DNA of 63,313 nucleotides. Source: Ectocarpus siliculosus (Eukaryota > Sar > Phaeophyceae > Ectocarpales > Ectocarpaceae). Each line of letters starts with the position of its first letter. The first letter of the stretch is position 1. Of this stretch, positions 56,201-63,313 are shown piece after piece. Made by a program: the position numbers and the translations under genes. The notes beneath the pieces are model-generated. The model worked only from the letters and a program-made list of their open reading frames with translations. It searched no databases and was not told the DNA's origin. The stretch covers positions 60,325 through 123,637 of the forward strand of contig FN648514.1 of NCBI GenBank assembly GCA_000310025.1. Reading direction: 5' to 3'.

Positions 56201-58314
56201 GGTAAGAACGTTCGCACATACATTTGGTCATGTGTCGACCCTGTAGACCGCCTGACCACGTTCGTGGGTTGGTCGTATGAGCTCGTGGTATGTGCGGAAA
56301 GTACATACTACTGTAGATTATTGGTTTGCGGCCTTTACTTCGTGATCTTACTTGTTGGCGACAGCCCGCCGATCGGATGGGTGATGCACAGAGTGATAGG
56401 GCACCTATACCACGCGTTCACTCCATTTCCCATCTTGTCACTTCCCGAGTTTAGATCATGGTGTCACTCATCCCGCGTCTCCCTGACGTGTCAGACGCAG
56501 CGGTCGCTCATTGTCAGCACCGGCGAGCCAGACGAAGAGAGGCATCGCGACCCGCAATGTAACGAGACCTGGAAAACTGACGGAGCTTACCGAGCCACGG
56601 TTTTATATTGGCCCTACTTTTCGACTCCCTAATGCCCACCATTCCCTACCGCGATTGTTTGGTAGAAAACGATCGCCCTATAGTTCGATTAGAAGTACAT
56701 CTAAAGAAAACCGGCACCAAATACTGCACATCTCGGACAGAAAAATAGGTTATGCCTCGAACGCCTGGGAACGGTACTGTAAGCGCCGTTTGAGCATGTT
56801 TCAGGCATGACGACACGCGAAGGAATGCCTGCGAGTTGGCATGGACTACAGTAATACGTTTGTTTTTCTGGAGTCTCCACCCTTCCTCCCTACCAGCCCA
56901 CCTTTTTCGCTTTCAACACGCCGATAACGTTGAACTAGCGGGTTCACGCTAGCAGCAGAAAGAAAATCCAGTTGCATCATCCACCGGTCATTGGAGGATG
57001 CTGTGTTGGGTATCAGCATCATGTGGTGAAGTGTGGAGTTCAACACTCCGCATAAACCACTATGGGTGCTTGTGAACAAGCTTCCCTCACGCCCATGCCA
57101 AAAAGGCACGGGCGTGAATGACTGTATGTCGGCCATCTTCAATTTTACATAGAATGTGGTGACTAACCTATTGGCAACATTCTTCCTAAGAGCTCCGTAA
57201 ACAGTCGATGGGTGCGTGTCTCATCCCTTCGTCCGAGATATGCATGAAGAACTTGCACAAGATTTTTCCAAATTGATATCTGCCCCCACTTTGAGTCGGA
57301 TCCGCGTTCAGCTTGTGCTACAACCAACTGCGCCTCTTTCGCTCTCAAATGGACTTCTACCTAAACGCAGATGATGACGACTCGAAGGACGACGATATGT
57401 GGGGCGACCCCCACATGAGAGGACTCCGTGGCCAGAGAATCGACTGGTATGGGGTAGACGGTGGTTGGTACTCCCTTATCAAGGACGACAATGCCAATCT
57501 CAACATCAACATTCGCGTCACCGCTCCTCTGCCTGACGAGTTCCCCAACCGCCAGCTGATGACCGGCCTGATGGTTCTATCGGAGGGGCACTCTCTTGTC
57601 ATCGAGGTCGCAAACCCTTACACCATCGAGACGGACGGCTGTCCCGAGAGCGTCTCGCCCTGCCTCGCCAATGGCGGACTGCGCACCTACGTCGACGGCC
57701 AGGAAGCAGATGAGCTCCTTCGATTCTCCAGGCACGTACCGGTTGGAGACGGTGCCATCACTGTGTCGGCATCAAACCTTCCGGTGGAGTGCCGCCAGTT
57801 CGGCGGTGACAAGATATGGTCCCACATGTACAAGGACATAATCGACGGTAGGCGTCGGCTGCTCGGTGGTGAGAGCCTCGAAGAGTGGATCTTGAGGTAC
57901 GACCAGAGCATGACGGCGCGCCGCTGGTGCGCCAAGTACATCGCCGACAACGACCTCGCCGACCTGCAATCCACCCACGCCGTCTTCAAGATCGAGACGT
58001 CCACAGTCACGGTGCGCCTCAACGCTGGCGTCAACTACCAAGGACAAGGTGCTCTGGACTGGGATGGACGCGTCCTTCCTGACCTCGAGTTCTGGCAGAT
58101 GGACGTCGGGATGGACGGACTGGACGTTGAGAACCCCGTGTTGTCCGGCCTCCTCGGTGAAACGGCCCGCCCGACGTACGAAGAGAATGGGAAAGAGGTT
58201 ATGGCAGGGTTCGACGCGTTCCGTGGCACGGTTGAGGACTACCGCGTGTCCAGCGCTCTGGGCGTCCACTTTCCCCTTCTCGACAAAAAGGAAAAGGAGG
58301 AGGGCCAGGAGTAG
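50189..58314 (+). CDS. Cys-rich repeat protein with GDPH/vWFD-like C-terminal domain, 5' end unknown
   Basis: A proposed gene assembled from symmetric phase 1-1 exons of 108 nt (50189-50296, 51046-51153, 51904-52012, 52766-52873, 53624-53731, 55091-55198) and a last exon, 57371-58314. Each small exon encodes one 36-residue unit (EICEEWDGECPDGHVTLADD, then TFCWGLCDESTCCEKA). It has six Cys ending in a C-X4-CC pattern, as in disulfide-rich extracellular repeats. Each donor is G|GTAAGA and each acceptor CTGCAG|AG. The last exon starts in the same phase (CGCAG|AT), so any number of units can be spliced without changing frame. The third copy listed has one extra base and would break the frame if included. 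The product is probably secreted, a wall or matrix protein. Signal-peptide exons were not found. Joining all copies into one gene is inference from phase and order. Confidence 0.6.
51046..51153 (+). CDS. Cys-rich repeat exon, copy 3
   Basis: 108 nt, phase 1-1, frame intact. It differs from copy 2 by ADD to PDD at the centre (GTTACCCTACCCGATG). The following intron has TGCGTGGTTGAACTC, shared only with copy 5. Confidence 0.65.
51904..52012 (+). pseudogene. Cys-rich repeat exon, copy 4 (one-base insertion)
   Basis: 109 nt rather than 108: CCCTACGCCGATG in place of CCCTAGCCGATG adds one base, shifting the frame mid-exon. Splice sites are intact, so inclusion would frameshift the transcript. It could be a sequencing error or a decaying unit. 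Confidence 0.65.
52766..52873 (+). CDS. Cys-rich repeat exon, copy 5
   Basis: 108 nt, phase 1-1, intact; nearly identical to copy 3 at an offset of 1720 bp, including flanking intron bases. Confidence 0.65.
53624..53731 (+). CDS. Cys-rich repeat exon, copy 6
   Basis: 108 nt, phase 1-1, intact, with CPDDHVTLADD. It is followed by a longer intron type containing an extra ~600-bp segment (54000-54600) absent from copies 2-5. Confidence 0.65.
55091..55198 (+). CDS. Cys-rich repeat exon, copy 7
   Basis: 108 nt, phase 1-1, intact, with CPDDHVALPDD and a CCEEE end; donor GAAG|GTAAGA at 55199. It is more diverged than copies 2-6 and nearest to the terminal exon among intact copies. Confidence 0.65.
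57088..57118. other. Perfect-loop hairpin
   Basis: CACGCCCATGCC-AAAAA-GGCACGGGCGTG forms a 12-bp stem with one mismatch and a 5-base loop, in the intron before the terminal exon. Function unknown; possibly part of a small mobile element. Confidence 0.55.
57371..58314 (+). CDS. Terminal exon with GDPH/vWFD-like domain
   Basis: It encodes about 314 residues after the acceptor AACGCAG (57370), entering in phase 1 (G|AT = Asp) and ending at TAG 58312-58314. An acidic start (DDDDSKDDDMWGDPHM) leads into RGLRGQRIDWYGVDGGWYSL and NINIRVTAPLP, a pattern of the von Willebrand factor D-like fold (GDPH then a GQ..D..G..W Y core). Next come LVIEVANPYTIETDGC and a region with paired Cys. The C-terminal third is Asp/Glu-rich, ending in KKEKEEGQE. 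Composition and GC content are clearly coding, unlike the surrounding introns. Family precedent places such domains in secreted proteins. The exact stramenopile subfamily was not identified. Confidence 0.8.
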
Positions 58315-60639
58315 AATCCTGCTTGGTGTACACGGCGGTCGGCATGTATACGTGTGATCTGATTTTTTGGGAGTTCTGGAGTCCCCCGTACCTTGGGCTC
58401 TCATGAGCTCCCTCTACGTTTACTAAATACTACATGCACAAGTAGATACGGATCTACGGAAACCTGGTTTCGTGGATCATGTTGGTATCGTATATGTTTG
58501 CGTTATTATTTCTCTCGTGTAGCGTACGAGCAGCAGCAGCATTCTTGCCGCCCTGCGACCAAGAATAATGAGGGGGGGAGTGTTGTGCCATGATTTTGGT
58601 AGCTGCACGAGACGTTTTCATTTCTTGCTTGCTGTAGTGCCCTGATGACGGGATTGTGATCAGATGCACTACATAGTAATTGTCTGTTGTGTTCGGGTTG
58701 ATATTTGTATCTTTAGCCGTTTATTAACCTTTGTTGTCGGCATCCGCAACTATCGAGTTGACCTGGGAAGCTGGTATGTTGCCGGTTTATGAGTTTGCAG
58801 GTTTTACTTTCCTGCAACACTTTGGCAGAACGCTCAAGCTTCAGGGACAGGTGTTTGGGTAACGAGACCGCTGCTGGCGAGTGCGTTACGATAACCCCAA
58901 CTGGGAGGAGATGACGCGGCAAGAGATGGAACGCTGTATACACTGAAGGCCGTCGCGACGCAGCAGAGGCCAGTAAGGGGGGGAAGCTATGAATTGTCCC
59001 TCGTGATCGGAGGAGCATAGGTGTGGAGGTGATACCCCGTATTCCACGCACTGTAGCTTGGCTCCGTTTGCTGTTCGTGTGAATGTATTATATCCGAATC
59101 GGGCGAGTGTTCGGTTTGTCGCTTGGACTTTTTTGTGCAGGTTGGTGCGCGTTGTCTTGTCACCGCGGAAACGAATGAAGTGAACAAAGCCGGTCAGTGA
59201 GTTCGAGGTGTTGACATCCAATACACCCACGTTCGGTACATCCTGCTGCCGCAGTTGCGTGCGCCAGCCACCGCCATGCCCAACCCCAATACAACTGGCA
59301 TCGCGCTCTTGTCGACGCCAGTTTCAAATGGGATTGGGTAGTGTGGGATGCACCCGACCAATGCAGCAGGTGCCGAATATGAATGTTATCTTTGTCAATT
59401 CTCAACCTCTCTTGAACTCAGATTGATTTGCCCGTTTCGTTCACTTGCGTGGTATGCGACACCGACAACCATAAGGAAAGTACCCAACATGCCCAGGAAT
59501 TTCAACAACTTTTAATTCCAAAACTGAAAAGTACATCCCGGCATCTCTCCGTGGATCCAGTATACGCCGGATCCTGTCTGCTCGTGGATCCTGGCGACCC
59601 GTAGATCCTGGGCTGCTAGCCGGATTTCATGTGAACCGCAGATCTACCTGCCAAATAAGGGTATCCAAACTCCGGAACACACGATAGCATACGACACTAC
59701 AAAAACCCTAGGTACTAAATCTGCGAATGACTAAATAAAACAGATTCATTATTACGCTCGGTATACAGCCTCAGCGGCACCATTGAAGACGAACAACAAT
59801 GAGCGCGGAAGCAAATCATCGCAATCAAGTCAACAAAAATATCAGAGACGGTGAAAAGGCAGGGGCTGAAAGCAACTGGAGAACAGGCGCAAGCCGAGAA
59901 ACAAGGGCTGAGAGCGAACACGTTTGGGTCACGTTGTGTTCCAGGATTTCAGATGGAATGGAAACCCTCGTGGCATGGAGTGCGGCAAATGAGCACGGAA
60001 ATTGATTACCGCTGAAGGTTGAAGTTTTGATTTTGCGGGTCGGTTCGGTGTGGCACCGAGGAGATCTACGAATAAGTCATAGAAGGAGAAAATAATTTCT
60101 CGAAAACTAACAGGAGCTTTCGCACGAAACTTGAGGAGGAAGGAGAAGCACGTCTTCGAACCAACTCAAAAATCTGTCGTTGCCATCTCGAGAACATCGA
60201 CCGAAAAAAAAAAAAATCAGAGAAGACCCCGGAGATCGCCAACTCTAAAACGAAGTAAGCACGGAAAAGCGGCCTATCTGGGTCTAGAACCTGGGGTCAG
60301 AATCGAAATAGGTTCGAGACCTTACGCTAGAGACTACAGCCCTAGGAGGGCTTCAGAATACAGTATTCTTACAGCTCCATGCCACAAGAAAGAGCGAACC
60401 CTCAAATGGGGGCGTAGCAGGCCTAGCCCAAGCGTCTTTAGGTTGGATGGGTGCATGTCCTACCACCTAGCTTCCGGGTGCAAGGTTTTTCACAACACTA
60501 CTGCTGCCGCCTCCATGCTCAGAGACCAATAATAAAAACCCGAAAGGCCGCCATGCATCATCCACGTCCAACGGTCAACCGTGCTTGCTGGGAATAAACA
60601 CACACACACGATCCTGGGCTCACCCACCCAACACGCCGT
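58315..60639. other. Intergenic, no supported gene
   Basis: 3' flank of the GDPH gene, then mixed DNA. GGATCC-rich palindromic pieces (GTGGATCC, CGGATCCTG) cluster at about 59545-59610. A frame at 60131-60532 is Lys/Arg-rich without domains. The right edge at 60640 is the sharp left border of duplicated block B. Confidence 0.45.
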
Positions 60640-63313
60640 GAGTACAAGGTGCCCACGAAATGACCAATATCATCAACGCCACTGACCTACCTTTCCTTCC
60701 ATATACTGTGGGTGGGGAGTTTGGCGCAAAAGTCACACCTAGCGTGCTCACGGCAAGACCCCATATATTTTTGATACCCGGTTTGAAACCAAACGCTGCA
60801 TGAACCAATGAACGGGCTACACTCGACGTGGACGGTTGTTGTTGCAATGATCCTTGGTGTCAGACACAGAAATGCGTGCACGAATGTGTGTTTGTTCCGT
60901 CGTGGTTCCCGGTGGTTTGTCGTGTCCTGCAGAGATATGTGAAGAGTGGGATGGAGAATGCCCGGATGGCCATGTTACCCTAGCCGATGATACTTTCTGT
61001 TGGGGCCTATGTGATGAAAGTACTTGCTGCGAGAAGGCAGGTAAGACCGTGCGTGGTGGAACTCTCGGTGGTGAGCTCCGTTATGCGACGCAGCGTGACA
61101 AATTCGGGCGCAGTAGGTTTTCCGCTGATCGCGAGAGGGAGGGGGCGGGCGGAAACGCGCTGAATTCGGCGACACAGATTTTCCGCAAACACCAGGACCC
61201 GCGTGCATCCCAACGGCATCGCGATAGTCGGAGATGTATACGTCAGGCCTTGAAGACGTCACTCCCCTGGCGAAAGGGCAATTAAGTATTACTGCGCGAC
61301 AACCCTTAAGGTATTGCGGAATGTCGAGATTCTGTGTAGTGCGTGTATGTCTGAAAACAATAATTGAAACATTATTTTTTCTTTACGAAGAACGAACCGC
61401 ACGGATACGACTCTGAAATTCATGTGTCTGTTTGGTTTGGTTATGGCTCTCCGGTTGTGTCTACAGGGCTCCATGAACGCTCTTAGTCCGCGAGACTAGA
61501 AGGTGCCCACGAAATGACCAAAATATGATCAACGCCACCCTGACCTGCCTTTCCTACAATATTGCTGTGGGTGGAGTGTGGCTCGCAAGGCACACCTAGC
61601 GTGCTCACGGCAAGACCCCATATATTTGTAACACCCGGTTTGAAACCAAACGCAGCATGTACTAGTGAACGGGCCGCACTCGTAGTGGAAGATTGTTGTT
61701 GCAATGATCCTTGGTGTCAGACACAGAAATGCGTCCACGAATTCATGTGTCTGTTCCGTCGTGGTTCTCGGTGGTTTGTCGTGTCCTGCAGAGATATGTG
61801 AAGAGTGGGATGGAGAATGCCCGGATGGCCATGTTACCCTACCCGATGATACTTTCTGTTGGGGCCTATGTGATGAAAGTACTTGCTGCGAGAAAGCAGG
61901 TAAGACCGTGCGTGGTGGAACTCTCGCGAGTGAGCTCCGTTATGCGACGCAGCGTTACAAGTTCGGGCGCAGTAGGTTTTCCGCTGATCACGAGAGGGAG
62001 GGGGCGGGCGGAAACGCGCTGAATTCGGCGACACAGATTTTCCGCAAACACCAGGACCCGCGTGCATCCCAACGGCATCCCGATAGTCGGGGATGTATAC
62101 GTCAGGCCTTGAAGACGTCACTCCCCTGGCGAAAGGGCAATTAAGTATTACTGCGCGACAACCCTTAAGGTATTGCGGAATGTCGAGATTCTGTGTAGTG
62201 GGTGTATGTCTGAAAACAATAATTGAAACTTTGTATTAGCTTTACAAAGCACGAACCGCACGGATACGACTCTGAAACTCATGTGTCTGTTTGGTTTGGT
62301 TATGGCCCACTCTATGCTTGTACCTAGGGCTCCATGAACGCTCTTAGTCCGCGAGACTAGAAGGTGCCCACGAAATGACCAAAACATTATCAACGCCACC
62401 CTGACCTGCCTTTCCTACAATATTGCTGTGGGTGGAGTGTGGCGCGCAAGGCACACCTAGCGTGCTCACGGCAAGACCCCATATATTTATGACACCCGGT
62501 TTGAAACCAAACGCAGCATGTACCAGTGAGCGGGCTACACTCGACGTGGACGGCTGTTGTTGCAATGATCCTTGGTGGCAGACACAGAAATGCGTGCACG
62601 AATGTGTGTCTGTTCCGTCGTGGTTTCCGGTGGTTTGTCGTGTCCTGCAGAGATATGTGAAGAATGGGATGGAGAATGCCCGGATGATCATGTTACCCTA
62701 GCCGATGATACTTTCTGTTGGGGCCTATGTGATGAAAGTACTTGCTGCGAGAAAGCAGGTAAGACCGTGCGTGGTGGAACTCTCGCGAGTGAGCTCCGTT
62801 ATGCGACGCAGCGTCACAAGTTCGGGCGCAGTAGGTTTTCCGCTGATCGCGAGAGGGAGGGGGCGGGCGGAAACGCGCTGAATTCGGCGACACAGATTTT
62901 CCGCAAACACCAGGATCCCCGTGCATCCCAATGTGATCCCATGTAGTCGGGGATGTGGACGTCAGGCTTTGAAGACGTCACTCCCCTGGCGAAAGGGCAC
63001 ATGAATATTTCTGCGCGACAACCCTTAAGGTATTGCAGAATGTCGGGATGGGCATTTGTCTTGATACTGGTCTGGCTGTACCACGTAAGCCGATATTCTT
63101 CGGCCACGCACATCTGCCGACAGTCTCGACACGAGACAAATATCATGGCACATTTGGAACCGCCAGGCTAAAGGAGATCCGTCCCTTGTGTGCTTCAGGC
63201 CAAGGCTGAGCAGTCGGTGGTATGTTGATCTCTCCCCCGAACTGGCTTTCACGGTCGAGATTTTTGAGCTTAGCCAATGGAGTTGGATCTTCAAACATGT
63301 TGGCGCAACAAGG
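60640..63313 (+). repeat. Block B of the segmental duplication: three exon units
   Basis: Matches block A from 49896 at an offset of 10744 bp at its left part and 9027 bp at its right part. The 1717-bp difference equals two 859-bp units, so block B has three units where block A has five. Homology begins abruptly at GAGTACAAGGTGCCCACGAA (60640) and continues to the end of the window. Confidence 0.92.
60933..62758 (+). CDS. Second Cys-rich repeat gene, internal exons (partial)
   Basis: Three intact symmetric 108-nt exons: 60933-61040 (equals copy 2), 61792-61899 (copy 3/5-like, PDD) and 62651-62758 (equals copy 6). All have CTGCAG acceptors and G|GTAAG donors in phase 1. A matching GDPH exon would be expected beyond the right edge. 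Whether this is a separate paralogue, an unfinished duplication or an assembly duplicate cannot be decided here. Confidence 0.55.

Noticed and set aside
56159-56632. 157-codon plus frame after array copy 7
   Set aside because: It contains a donor-like CCAG|GTAAGA at its start and no recognisable domain; probably intron sequence.

Overview
The window looks like nuclear DNA of a brown alga, most likely Ectocarpus or a close relative. The reasons are intron-dense genes with introns of 0.1-4 kb, abundant GTT/CT/GA microsatellites, and an EsV-1-7-type Cys/His motif (C-X4-C-X16-C-X2-H), a signature of brown algae and their phaeoviruses. No bacterial-style operons, CRISPR arrays or rRNA genes were seen. 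All exon models come from reading splice sites, phase and protein resemblance by eye; no database search was possible.

Layout. (1) 201-1453, minus: the first two coding exons of a PPWD1-type WD40/cyclophilin, running off the left edge. (2) 1454-4978: a divergent intergenic region rich in microsatellites and a 144-bp tandem repeat. (3) 4979-21910, plus: a 17-exon APC-superfamily amino-acid/polyamine permease of about 730 residues whose exon lengths sum to a whole number of codons. Its intron 9 holds a ~3.2-kb array of a degenerate 16-bp repeat containing a 100-N assembly gap. (4) 21911-34900: mostly gene-poor DNA with tandem repeats, a broken Ty1/copia RNase H, a degraded Arg/Gly-rich gag-like stretch and a tRNA-like element. 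(5) 34944-40678, plus: a secreted Cys-rich orphan protein and a multi-exon orphan membrane protein with in-frame TAG codons. (6) 40957-41950: a tandem duplication. (7) 42709-47089: a complete pogo/Tigger-like DNA transposon with matching terminal inverted repeats and TA target sites. Its broken transposase gene begins with an EsV-1-7-type exon. (8) 48.7-58.3 kb, plus: a gene built from tandemly duplicated symmetric exons of 108 nt, each encoding one Cys-rich repeat, followed by a last exon with a GDPH/vWFD-like domain. (9) 60640-63313: a near-identical second copy of the exon array with two fewer units, running off the right edge.

Working together. The window is not a pathway cluster. Its common theme is local duplication creating or multiplying splice-ready sequence: three ordinary exons have extra intronic copies of their 3' splice site plus first codons, the Cys-rich gene has amplified a whole symmetric exon, and the transposon has an EsV-1-7 exon spliced in phase onto its transposase. 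The most novel candidates are the EsV-1-7/CENP-B-HTH/DDE fusion and the expandable exon array.
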